DNA of 64,000 nt from Pseudo-nitzschia pungens (lineage: Eukaryota; Bacillariophyta; Bacillariophyceae; Bacillariales; Bacillariaceae). This document shows positions 42,821 to 52,827 of the stretch, piece by piece. The translations under genes were made by a program, and so were the position numbers. The notes beneath the pieces were generated by a model. It was not told where the DNA came from, did no database searches, and saw nothing but the letters and a program-made list of their open reading frames with translations. Location of the stretch: assembly GCA_037355855.1 (NCBI GenBank), contig CM074758.1:8715001-8779000 (forward strand), in the 5' to 3' direction. How positions within the stretch are numbered: position 1 is the stretch's first letter; every line of letters starts with the position of its first letter.

Positions 42821-43738
42821 TGCAATTTTTTTGATTGATTGATTGATTCGCGAGAAGAAGGGTCGCCGATGGAATGGAATGGAATGTATGTGTGTATGCA
42901 TGTAAGTATGACACCAAACCTGTCAGACGTTGGGGAAAGGAGATCACAACGACACCAAATCAATAACGCAACGACGGAAGCAAGAACTGGATTCCTCCGA
43001 TCGGTAGTTTGGTTTGTGGTGGCGAACCAAGAGAGGAAGGGTTCAATGGATCGATGGGTGTTGTGTGGTTGAGTGAGTCGCTGATGCGATTGATTGGATG
43101 GACTGATGGATGGGTTTCTAGTTTCTACGACATCCGTGTCATCGGACGAGAAACGAGAAGAAAATATTATGATCGATTGTTGCGATGATGATGGGGATGG
43201 GCGATGGGCGATGGGCGATGGGACGTTGTAGTTTTTTTTGTGGTGGATCGCGTGTACACGTAGAACGCTGATCGGCTCTGCTCCATGATAAGTTTTATAG
43301 ATATAGATCATATGTATAGTAGTAGTGTCATGGGTTCCGGTGTCAAAACGGGATAAGGTTTTGAAATGCGGACGCCGTCCAGACGTATATGTGTCTGACC
43401 TTCAACCGAAACGGAAATATCTTCTTCGGAAGCAAGACAAACCAAACCGAGCCCAAAAATTTTTAAAAATTAATTTTTTCGATCCATTCGTGCTCCCCAC
43501 GAGATTTTCTCACCGAAGAAGACAGCTTCTTCGACCATGATCAGTGGCGCGGCGACCAAAGGAATCCAGTATTACTTCTTATCCTCAACGTTGTGCCAAG
43601 TGTGGTTGCTGCATCAATCCGCCATCGATCCATCCATACAGAATGCAACAAAGACAGCAAAACGAATCGCCTGCTGCCAAAATCGTCGTCCCCCTGATTA
43701 CGTTATAGTTTCTCCCGCCGGCATTGCCTCCCGCGACA
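42821..43738. promoter_or_regulatory. divergent spacer between two large genes
   Basis: Both flanking genes start here. A (GATT)n run at 42831-42848 lies in the leader of the minus-strand gene, followed by a short GGAATGGAATGGAATG run at 42870-42887. A (GGGCGAT)n run sits at 43198-43222. A TTTTTAAAAATTAATTTTTT tract lies at about 43460-43480. No promoter motif can be named. Confidence 0.4.
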
Positions 43739-46700
43739 ATGAGATCGACGTCCTTGCACCGCGTGCTGCGATCGCTGCAATCTACCGCTCGGATTGCGGA
43801 AACATCGAGACCGAACACCACCAACAATAACATCATCATCAACAACACCTCGGGCCGACGCCTCGTGGGATCTTCCTCCTCCCGGCACCGCCGGAGCCCC
43901 CGCGATTCCAAGCCGACGACGCGGCGATCCGCGATCGCCAACCCGAAACAAAAGCAAAAGCAAACACACAAATACACGCAACCAAAACTACTTCCCAACC
44001 GACGCACAAAACCTTCTCGACAAAAGAATCCCGCGACGCGAACGAGCAATGCTCCCACGGGGGGCAGCGGCAGCATCATCAGCGGCGACGGCGGTTACAC
44101 CCGCGGAAGCGACGGCAGGGTGTCGGCAAATGCTTTGTCATCGTCCTCGTCGTCGTCGCCTTCGTCATCTGTGGCGTCGTCCATCGTGGATCGATGGGAG
44201 GACGATCGCCCGACCTTTCAGAGCAACCGCTCCCGGAGCGCCGCCCTCTACGAGATGGAGGCTGCTGCTTCCGCAACCGCAGACGCGAACGCGAACGAAA
44301 CGGCAACCGCGACTGCTCCTGGGCTACCCTCAACATCGGTGGCAATCGATCGGTTTCGAGACTGCCAGGAAGAATACTGCCGGACACTCGACGATTACCG
44401 ATCCTTTTGGTACCCCCACGACAATGCCAAATTCAAATCCAAAGCCAGTGCCAACCGCAACTACAGCGAAAACTATAACGACAGCTACAGCGACAGCTAC
44501 AACCCAAAGCACGAGCATGGCGCTGCGAGTGATTCCGGCGAGCAGATGCACACGCACATGCGAAACATGTCCCAGTATTCCTCTTTTCGGCACCCCGATC
44601 CCGGAGACAACCTTCCGTGGATCAGCTACGAAACGATTCTGGCATCGGAGGAAGCCTTTCGCAGGGTCTGCGCCTCCCACCACCATCTGTTTCTGGCTTG
44701 CGCCTCCTGCCTGACGGAGCACACGGAGAGCAAAAAGCAAAACTATAAGCATCATCATCACCAGCATCGCCACCCGGCGTCTCGGCAATATCACCCCCCG
44801 CAAGGGGGAGGCGAAAGGGAGAACGGAATCGGAATCGGCGGCGATCACGATTGCGATTATGATTGCGATTCCGAGACAACCGACGGCGAGGTTTGGTCCG
44901 ACGAGGACCGGTTCCGGGCCGAGTGCGCGGAGCTGCTGACCGCCCTCTTGCCCCGGTGGGAAACCCTCCGGCGGGAGCGAGCGGCGCTGGTCCATCGCTA
45001 CGGTCCGAGCGAGGACAACCAAGACGAAAATTGCAACGACGGAGACGAGAATGGCGATTCCCCTCGATCGAGACACGAGAAAGAGCAGCAGCAGCAGCAA
45101 CAGCTGGTTTCGCCGTGGGCCACGACCACCGACCACCCCGTGTCGCGGACCGACTCGCTCGCAACGATGCCGTCTTCCACCGCCGACCACCGATGGGTGG
45201 GGTGGCTCAAAAAAATCATCACGGGGGACGAAAGCCCCGCGGATTCCGAGAGCGCATCCGATCCCCTCCGCCACCGCCGCGATTTCCTCGCCACGGCCCA
45301 CCTCGATCCGGAGTGCGCTCCCAATCACTACCACTACACCAAGCTGATCGGGCAGCTCTACTTCCACTACCTTCCCCACGAGCGACACATTCGCAAGAAT
45401 CCCTTTCATTTCTACACCAAGGAGGAGCGGGATCGAGACCTCGCGGCGGCCCGCTTCGGGACCTCCCGTGCAAAGCATCGGCAAGCTCTCGACGACAATG
45501 ACAGCGAGAACGACAACGAAAACGACCACAATGACGGCAAGAACAGAGAGAACCGCAGAGACGAGGACCGGCTCTCGTATCCCGAGGCCCTGGCCGCGTA
45601 CGAGGAAAAACGACACGAGATTCTCCGCGATCGGGCCTCTGCCATGCAATCCGTCGTGGACCACGCCCTCGTACCGATGGCGCCACCACCGCCGTCGTCG
45701 TCCTCCGCGTTTTTGTCCGACGCAGCGACGGCGGCGACCACTACCGCCAACATCGCGAGGACGTCGTCGACGACGACGCAGCTCCAGGAGGACGACAGCA
45801 ACCGGGTCCTGACCGACAAGATCGTCCGCCTCTTGATCCGGTCCTATCTGGACCAGGAAACCCTCGCCGCGGCGCAGCAGGCCGAACGCGTCTACCACCG
45901 CCACCCCAATCACCGGAAACACCTGCTTTGGTACGTGGCCATGTCGTACCTCAAGGTGGTCAAGTCGGCGCTCAGACAGCAGCAGCAGCAGCTGCAGCTG
46001 CAAGCACCGTCGCAAGAAAGCAGCAGCAGCAACGGCAACTCCATCGGCAGCGCCAAGGAGGCCCGGACCGCCCAGCTGGAGGAGGCCGCCTTTGCGTCCA
46101 AACGCATCTGCGAGCTCGTTTCGACCAAGTACGCCAAGGAAACCCGGGAGTTTCAGCACTGCTCGGCGATTGCCTTCGAGGCCCTGGCCGTTCTGCCCGA
46201 GGCGAGCCGGCGCAAGTGGAAGGGATACCACGATCGGGTCCACTCGCTCGGGATTCTCAAGTTTGGTCCCAAGGTGTGGGAGGCCCTGATCCACGGGAAC
46301 CCGGCTTCCTCTTCTTCTTCTTCTTCTGTTTCGGACGCGGAACCAACACCGCAAAGGCATTCCTCGTCGTTGTCGTCGTCGTCGTCGTCGCCTTCGTCGC
46401 AGCCGCCTCCGGTGGATCTATCCCAGTCGTTGAATTCCAACGACCACAAGATTTTGCACCACCTCATCCAGATTTATTCCAACGACGATCAGTATTTTGC
46501 CCGATCCCTGAGGCTTCTGGACGTCCTGCTGGAGCTCTATCCGGCCTACGATTTGCAGGACTCGCTCAAGCGATCCACCTTTCACAAGCTCCTCCGAAAG
46601 CTGGCGGCCCAGCGGGAAAAGGCCTGGGATCCGACCGGAGGCGGTTCCGCCCACAAATCGACGTCGTCCGCGGGCAGCGGCACCGAGTCCGCCGACGGCC

Positions 46701-47650
46701 AGAGCCGCGAGCTGGAGACCGCCCTGGGCATCCTCGACAAGATGGTTTCCCACGAATGGTGGTTTCCCAACGAGGACACCTTTCGGATCTTGTTCCCCCT
46801 GGCCTCCCACAGTCCCAATCCCGCCCCGGGCACGGAACGATTGATGGCCAAGCTCGAGGCCTGCCGGTTTCTCTCGTACCTGTCGGCGCCGGGCCGGAAC
46901 CGGCCGCTGGTCGCGTCGGCGTCTGCATCTTCATCCGCATCTGCATCCTCTTCTGCGTTTCGTCCGCTGCCCCCCCATCCGTATTGTCCGCTGGAGGCGT
47001 CCTCGCACGCGCTCACCGCCTGGATGACCACGGCAAGCTACCACCAGTACACGGTGCCCCAGGGTCACCCCCATCCCGCCGAGCGCGCCTGGGCAATCCT
47101 CCAGGGACTCCGGGTCGGATCGTCGCCACCCCTCCTGGTCGGAGGCGGGGACATGAGCGCCGATATCGACGCCGACGCCGACGCGGAATACAGAGGTTCC
47201 GATCCCGCGTCGTTGGGAGACAGACTCCCAGGAGACAGACTCCCAAGCGGCGGTCCCACCGACGCTCTGTACACACTCGCCCTCAAGGTCTGCTCGCGGG
47301 TGCTGGATTCCCCCCGGTCCCTGGAGGTCGCCCTGGACATCTTCGGCGCGGTCCAGGAAGAAAAACTGTTGCTGCGGGGAGAGGTCTGCCGGGTTCTGCT
47401 GGGGGTGGTGATGAATTTTTCCAATTCGGATTCCGACAATCGCAGGCGCATCGAGGCGACCCGGGAGGTCTACGAGGCCCTGGTGGAAGCGGACCCGGAC
47501 TTTGCGACCTCCAAGCCGTCCGTCCTCGGATTTCTCCGCAAGCAGGCCTCCTACATCAAGATCCGGCATCCCGATCTGTACCACGAACACCTGGCGGACC
47601 TGGGACTGCTCGGGGACTCCACCGACAACGGGGCCGACGAAGCGGAGTGA
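43739..47650 (+). CDS. large helical-repeat protein, putative organellar (PPR/TPR-like)
   Basis: Single exon, 1303 residues from the ATG at 43739. The first 25 residues (MRSTSLHRVLRSLQSTARIA...) are Arg/Ser-rich with no acid until Glu 20, typical of a mitochondrial presequence. A disordered N-terminal quarter with Asn, His and Ser runs is followed by helix-rich segments such as QETLAAAQQAERVYHRHPNH, AFASKRICELVSTKYAKETR, ELETALGILDKMVSHEWWF and SLEVALDIFGAVQEEKLLL. Their spacing and amphipathic pattern suggest degenerate tetratricopeptide or pentatricopeptide repeats, which in organelles often bind RNA. The assignment is by pattern only and the exact repeat count is not given. Confidence 0.6.
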   Translation: MRSTSLHRVLRSLQSTARIAETSRPNTTNNNIIINNTSGRRLVGSSSSRHRRSPRDSKPTTRRSAIANPKQKQKQTHKYTQPKLLPNRRTKPSRQKNPATRTSNAPTGGSGSIISGDGGYTRGSDGRVSANALSSSSSSSPSSSVASSIVDRWEDDRPTFQSNRSRSAALYEMEAAASATADANANETATATAPGLPSTSVAIDRFRDCQEEYCRTLDDYRSFWYPHDNAKFKSKASANRNYSENYNDSYSDSYNPKHEHGAASDSGEQMHTHMRNMSQYSSFRHPDPGDNLPWISYETILASEEAFRRVCASHHHLFLACASCLTEHTESKKQNYKHHHHQHRHPASRQYHPPQGGGERENGIGIGGDHDCDYDCDSETTDGEVWSDEDRFRAECAELLTALLPRWETLRRERAALVHRYGPSEDNQDENCNDGDENGDSPRSRHEKEQQQQQQLVSPWATTTDHPVSRTDSLATMPSSTADHRWVGWLKKIITGDESPADSESASDPLRHRRDFLATAHLDPECAPNHYHYTKLIGQLYFHYLPHERHIRKNPFHFYTKEERDRDLAAARFGTSRAKHRQALDDNDSENDNENDHNDGKNRENRRDEDRLSYPEALAAYEEKRHEILRDRASAMQSVVDHALVPMAPPPPSSSSAFLSDAATAATTTANIARTSSTTTQLQEDDSNRVLTDKIVRLLIRSYLDQETLAAAQQAERVYHRHPNHRKHLLWYVAMSYLKVVKSALRQQQQQLQLQAPSQESSSSNGNSIGSAKEARTAQLEEAAFASKRICELVSTKYAKETREFQHCSAIAFEALAVLPEASRRKWKGYHDRVHSLGILKFGPKVWEALIHGNPASSSSSSSVSDAEPTPQRHSSSLSSSSSSPSSQPPPVDLSQSLNSNDHKILHHLIQIYSNDDQYFARSLRLLDVLLELYPAYDLQDSLKRSTFHKLLRKLAAQREKAWDPTGGGSAHKSTSSAGSGTESADGQSRELETALGILDKMVSHEWWFPNEDTFRILFPLASHSPNPAPGTERLMAKLEACRFLSYLSAPGRNRPLVASASASSSASASSSAFRPLPPHPYCPLEASSHALTAWMTTASYHQYTVPQGHPHPAERAWAILQGLRVGSSPPLLVGGGDMSADIDADADAEYRGSDPASLGDRLPGDRLPSGGPTDALYTLALKVCSRVLDSPRSLEVALDIFGAVQEEKLLLRGEVCRVLLGVVMNFSNSDSDNRRRIEATREVYEALVEADPDFATSKPSVLGFLRKQASYIKIRHPDLYHEHLADLGLLGDSTDNGADEAE

Positions 47651-48060
47651 GCGAATGGAATGGAATGGAACGGAACGGAATGGAATGGAACGAAATGATT
47701 GGAATGGAACGAAATGCAATCGAGTCGGTAGGATCTTTGCGGTGTTCGAATTCGAATACCGGAACGACGTGGCAACAGGGACAACGATTTGGGACCGACC
47801 CCTCACAGAGCAATTGCTGCACGGAATGTTTTTCCGCTGTCCAATCGACAAATACCAAACTTTCAGCCAGCTCTCGACGAATGGATCGAATAATTTCTAA
47901 TGGACAGCGCGATGGTATCGGAACTACTGTAATGCCACAAAGAGTCCGCGTTGGACAAAATCATTCGCTATACTAGCTACGTTGCTATCATCTAAATCCA
48001 ATCATTCGTTATCACGACGCGCTCCCATGCTGCTCTTTTCTGCTCGGTTCGGTTCGGTTC
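47651..48060. other. spacer between convergent genes with (GGAAT)n
   Basis: A GGAATGGAAC-type pentamer run starts a few bases after the stop codon of the helical-repeat gene and extends to about 47715. A short GGTTC run (48046-48059) ends at the stop of the VOC gene. No gene is seen. Confidence 0.6.
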
Positions 48061-49224
48061 TCACAGCGTGACGCAGTTTCCCGGTATCTCGTCAAAGGGA
48101 CAGGACTTGTACTTGGTTCCGTCTTTTTTGAGAACGCTCCGGACCTCGTGTTCCAGGCGCAATATCGGTCCGTCTCCGGGGTTCTCCGGATCGACCACGT
48201 CCAGGCATCGAAACATGCAATCGCCGACGGCCTCCTCGAGGGTGTAGGCCCTGCGGGAGAATCGAGTGTTGACGTAGGTCAGTCCCAGGTCGTGGGCGCG
48301 CCGGTAGCACGCGGGGAGGTCCGCGACGTAGAGGGAAATGTGGACGCCGTAGTTTCCGAGATTGGTGCTGGTCCCGCGGAGCTTGGCGGCGGCCGTTTCG
48401 TCGTCGTCGTCGTCATTTTCCTCGACAATTTCCCGCAGGTCGACGTGGGCGTCGACCCCGACGGATGACTTGGGGACGAAGGAGAGCGTCTGGTAGGGTC
48501 CCATGCGGACCCGGACCGCGTCGCTGTTGTCGTCATCGACCAGCTCCGCCCCCAGGACGTCCCTGTAAAACCGTCCGATTCCCGCCAGGTTGGCGTCGGC
48601 CGGAACGTATACGGTCAGGTCCCGGATGGCCAGCATCCCCTCCGAGGGTTCCCCGGGTTGGCTTCCCCTCGGGTCTCGATCGGAGTCTCCCCCCTCCACG
48701 ATTCGAAAGAGTGTCCCCCAGGGATCGGTCACCACCAGCGCCCCGGGGCTGTCATCCTCGACCGAGAACGAGCTGGAGGTCAGGACCGAAGACGAATCGT
48801 CGCTCGCGATTGCCGCGCACCGCTCCCGGAGCGCGGAGAGGGACGGATGGACGACCGTGACGATGCCCTCCAGGACCTGGGCGTCCGGGGCGCCCTCCGA
48901 CAGGTGGAACTGGTGGGCGCCGCCGTTGGCCCACAGAGTCTTGCGACCCTTCGAAAGGTTCTCGGCCTTGCGGGGATCCCAGGCGCAGCCCAGGAATTCC
49001 TCGCCGTAGAAGGCCCGGACCCAGTCGTGCCGACCCCTTTCGTGGTTGATATTGATGTGGTCCAGAATCAAAATATTGTTGTTGCTTTCGTTGTTGTTAC
49101 TGCTGGCTGGGCCAGAGCCCTGCGTCGACGACAGCGACGGGGTGGCGGGGGTCGAAAATCCGTGGCACCGCGAGAGCGAAAAGAGCAACGCGATCCACAG
49201 CGTCTGTGTTGGGGGCAGCATCAT
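48061..49224 (-). CDS. double VOC (glyoxalase/bleomycin-resistance fold) protein, plastid-type leader
   Basis: Single exon, 387 residues; start taken at the ATG 49224. The leader MMLPPTQTLWIALLFSLSRC ends HG-FSTPA, a signal peptide plus phenylalanine plastid entry motif. Two vicinal-oxygen-chelate modules follow: the first from ILDHININ through AFYGEEFLG, GAHQFHL and DPWGTLFRIVEG; the second from IRDLTVYVPADANLAGIGRF YRDVLGAEL (space added) through LSFVP, YGVHISLYVADLPACYRRAH and ILRLEHEVRS. The fold binds a divalent metal and is used by glyoxalase I, dioxygenases and resistance proteins. No single activity can be chosen. An Asp run sits in the second module. Confidence 0.75.
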   Translation of the reverse strand: MMLPPTQTLWIALLFSLSRCHGFSTPATPSLSSTQGSGPASSNNNESNNNILILDHININHERGRHDWVRAFYGEEFLGCAWDPRKAENLSKGRKTLWANGGAHQFHLSEGAPDAQVLEGIVTVVHPSLSALRERCAAIASDDSSSVLTSSSFSVEDDSPGALVVTDPWGTLFRIVEGGDSDRDPRGSQPGEPSEGMLAIRDLTVYVPADANLAGIGRFYRDVLGAELVDDDNSDAVRVRMGPYQTLSFVPKSSVGVDAHVDLREIVEENDDDDDETAAAKLRGTSTNLGNYGVHISLYVADLPACYRRAHDLGLTYVNTRFSRRAYTLEEAVGDCMFRCLDVVDPENPGDGPILRLEHEVRSVLKKDGTKYKSCPFDEIPGNCVTL

Positions 49225-51091
49225 TGCGATTTGTCCGCTGGTTCTAGAAAAAAGGATGCGACACCACGCCAACTAACCGATGGTCTGTAAAATTGCAATG
49301 TGCTGAGGGCTTGCTTCTACCGAATGTGGAACCGCAATCTTCGAACAGATCTTTCTCGACACTGAGGAAGTTGGTTACACAGTTCACATCAGAATTGCAA
49401 CGCAGCAATTGCGATGCAAAACAGGTATCGGTACAGGGTAAGGTACACGTCGCTGACGTTCTATTCCTCTGCCCTACATCATACGAGTCCGAATTGTCAC
49501 AAGGTTTGCCGTATGATGATTCGATCGATTCTATTGGCCTAACCTTACCATTCGGTAAGGTTACCGGTATCGGTAGGTTGAAATTCGAAGTCCCGCCACC
49601 GCCGTACCGTACGGTACCAGTATTGTTACGGAGTATTACTTCGTAATCACTACGGTTGGGAGTCGCGGGAATCTCTGTAACAGGGCGATTTAGAGGACCG
49701 AAGGTGTTTGTGGAGTTGTGTTTCTTTTTTGGTGTTGATTTGTGGACAAAAGTGTGATGGTATTGTTAGACCAGCACTTTACGAACTGCTGCATTGCCTT
49801 TGAGATATGCTGCTGCCAGTGTGAGCTAGTTAAAAATACTAGGACCATGGATGGAGTGATGCTACTACTACTACTAGTACTGGTAATTGCAACTCCTGTA
49901 TTAGGACGTGTAGTAGTAGAGAGAGTGTGTGTGGAATGATGTAAGGTTCAAAAGAAGAGCGCTGGTGGTGGTGGTGGTGGTGGTATCCTGAAGAAAGATG
50001 CCCCGTTCGTCATACTAAGATTTAATCTGATTTCTAGTAGACAGCTCTAACCCACCAGAACAGACTAATTGATTCATGAACATGGTTAGTAGGACTAGTG
50101 CCGGTAGTACTACTCGTATTATCTCAATCATGCGAACGCGTCAGCTCAGTATCTAGAGCAACCCGCACGTAAGGTTTATTAGTACTTGTACGAGAAACGG
50201 TGACAGTCACACTAACTCCCCGACCACAGAACAGAGGAGTTAGGCGAACCTATACCACCGGTGGGAAGGACATGGCACTGTGGAAGGGTTCAATGCACCC
50301 GTACCACCGGGCTTTAGAACGCTTAAGCTTCAAATATGCAGTTAGTGGAGTTGTAAAAATTGGAATTTCATAAACATTTTTAGAACGTAGGTCTTAGTTC
50401 GGCAGAACTGGGGGTCTGGGGGTGGAGAAAAGTGAAAAAGTCGTAAAAAAAGGTTTTTTGTGGTAGGCTTCTACGAGAAATTGAACTGTTAAAACCTGGA
50501 AAGAAACACTTAATTCTGTGGAAGCCATTAAAAATGATTATAAATGAGGTATGGCAATATAAAATTAGAATATAGCATGTCGTAGTACGAATTATTTTTG
50601 ATTTCAAATTGTATATTATAATCGCAGCAGTCATACAATGTTGTTTACTTCGTATAGCCTAATACTAGTGTAGCTAGCAGTCACGACTGAATAATTAACC
50701 GAATCCCATATGGGAATCGAATATTATTATATATCCAATCATGAATACGTTTCGGTTGGGTCCCAGAAGGTGATATATGCCTAATCGTGGGAACCAACAA
50801 TGAATCAACATTTATGGCAAGAGCATGCCAAAATGTGGCTATGCTCGCGACCTCAATTTTTATGTTCAACTCGCGTAACAATATTCCATAAAAGTATCTA
50901 AACATTCACAATTTTCATACCACTCCGAAATTCTACTCGCAGAGTCATACAACGTTGTTTATATGGTAAGCCCTGGCTTTAATAATGTAAAACGAATTAT
51001 TTTGGACTTCAACTCGTATATTAGTGGTAAAATGTACCATACCTAGTATTGCAACGTACATTAAAATGAACTGATTCTGCATATCACATAT
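49225..51091. other. AT-rich gene desert, left part
   Basis: No supported gene. The spacer holds paired inverse words CTAACCTTACC/GGTAAGGTTACC at 49540-49565, a (CTA)n/CTAGTA patch at 49861-49883 and a (GGT)n run at 49963-49984. Base composition becomes strongly AT-rich after about 50330. Small frames at 49742-49939, 50380-50634 and 50681-50905 show no coding character. Confidence 0.55.
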
Positions 51092-52827
51092 TCTAGTAGT
51101 AATAACTAATGGTTATAGTGGTAGATCTATCCTCAATTGATTCTAGACTAGTCTTCAGACAAATCAACTACTAATAGCACCCTCTGCTAGTACTAATAGT
51201 AGTGACTGGTGGTTTTCGTGGTGGATCTATCCTCAGTTGATTCTAGGCTAGTCCTCAGATGAATCTACTAATAGCACCCTATACTAGTACTAGTACTAGT
51301 AGTAGTAACTGGTGGTTGAAGTAGTAGATCTATCCTCAGTTGATTCTAGGCTAGTCTCCAGCCAAATCAACTACTAATAGCACCCTCTACTAGTACTAAT
51401 AGTAGTGACTGGTGGTTTTGGTAGTATTAGATCTATCCTCAGTTGATTCTAGACTAGTCTTCAGACGAATCAACTACTAATAGCACCCTCTACTAGTAGT
51501 ACTAATCGTAGTGACTGGTGGTTTTAATAGTAGATTTATCTTCAGTTCTTGATTCTAGGCTACTCTCCAGACAAATCAACTACTAATAGCACCCTCTACT
51601 ATTAGTAGTAGTGACTGGTAATTTTAGTAGTTGATCTATCCTCAGTTGATTCTAGGCTAGTCCTCAGATGAATCTACTAATAGCGCCCTCTACTCTAGTA
51701 GTAGTAGTAGTAACTGGTGGTTGAAGTAGTAAATCTATCCTCAGTTGATTATAGGCTAGTCTCCAGACAAATCAACTACGAATAACACTGGCTTAGGATC
51801 CTGTCAAGCATAATATTATTATTTAGTAGGAAATGATCTATCCTCAGTTTATTCTAGGCTATTCCCCAGACGAATCAACTACTACTAATAACACCTTCTA
51901 CTACTAGTATTTGTAGTAGTAGTAACTGGTGATTCTTGTACTACTAGATGATCTATCATCAGTTGATTCTCCATTAGTCCTCAGATGAATCTACTAATAC
52001 CACCCACTCCTAGTAGTAGTAGTAACTTGTGGTTGTAGTCAATAATCTCTCCTCAGTTGATTGTATGCTAGTCCCCAGACAAATCTAAGTAGTATAGCAG
52101 CTAGTAGTGACTGGTGGTTCTACTAGTAGTAGGAAATGATCTATCCTCAGTTTATTCTAGGCTATTCCCCAGACGAATCAACTACTACTAATAACACCTT
52201 CTACTACTAGTATTTGTAGTAGTAGTAACTGGTGATTCTTGTACTACTAGATGATCTATCATCAGTTGATTCTCCATTAGTCCTCAGATGAATCTACTAA
52301 TACCACCCACTCCTAGTAGTAGTACTAACTTGTGGGTGTAGTAGATGATCTCTCCTCAGTTGATTGTATGCTAGTCCCCAGACGAATCTAAGTAGTATAG
52401 CTAGTAGTGACTGGTGGTTCTACTAGTAGTAGGAAATGATCTATCCTCAATTTATTCTAGGCTATTCCCCAGGCAAATCAAGTACTACTAGTAATACCAC
52501 CTTCTACTAGTACTAGTATTTGTAGTCCTGAGATGAATCTACTAATAGCACCCTCTACTAGTAATAGAAGTAGTAGTGACTGGTGGTTGAAGTAGTAAAT
52601 CTATCCTCAGTTGATTCTAGGCTACTCTCCAGACAAATCAACTACTAATAGCACCCTCTAAATCAACTACTAAAAGCACCCTCTACTATTAGTTGTAGTG
52701 ACTGCCCTCTAATATTAGTTGTAGTGACTGGTGGTTGTAGTACTAGTTGATCTATCCTCAGTTGATTCTAGGCTAGTCCTCAGATGAATCTACTAATAGC
52801 ACCCTATTCTAGTACTAGTTGTAGCTA
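51092..52827. repeat. satellite array 1, about 100-bp unit, roughly 16 copies
   Basis: A unit with core GATCTATCCTCAGTTGATTC, then TAGGCTAGTC, CAGACGAATCAACTACTAAT, AGCACCCTCTACTAGT and AGTGACTGGTGGTT recurs about every 93-114 bases; core positions include 51124, 51224, 51327, 51430, 51533, 51632, 51731, 51835, 51949, 52044, 52138, 52250, 52347, 52438, 52599 and 52748. Copies differ by substitutions and by length changes in the CTAGTA segment. No protein is encoded. Confidence 0.92.
51829..52437. repeat. higher-order repeat of about 302 bp within satellite 1
   Basis: A block of three monomers beginning AGGAAATGATCTATCCTCAG at 51829 is repeated almost unchanged from 52132, and the start of a third copy follows at about 52432. 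This is recent segmental amplification on top of the monomer array. Confidence 0.85.

Noticed and set aside
44330..46360. Minus-strand 676-codon frame opposite the helical-repeat gene
   Set aside because: Antisense shadow of a GC3-rich gene; its Val/Leu/Gly composition reflects the complement.
49742..49939. 65-codon frame with a Leu run
   Set aside because: The hydrophobic run is a (CTA)n microsatellite in an otherwise non-coding spacer.
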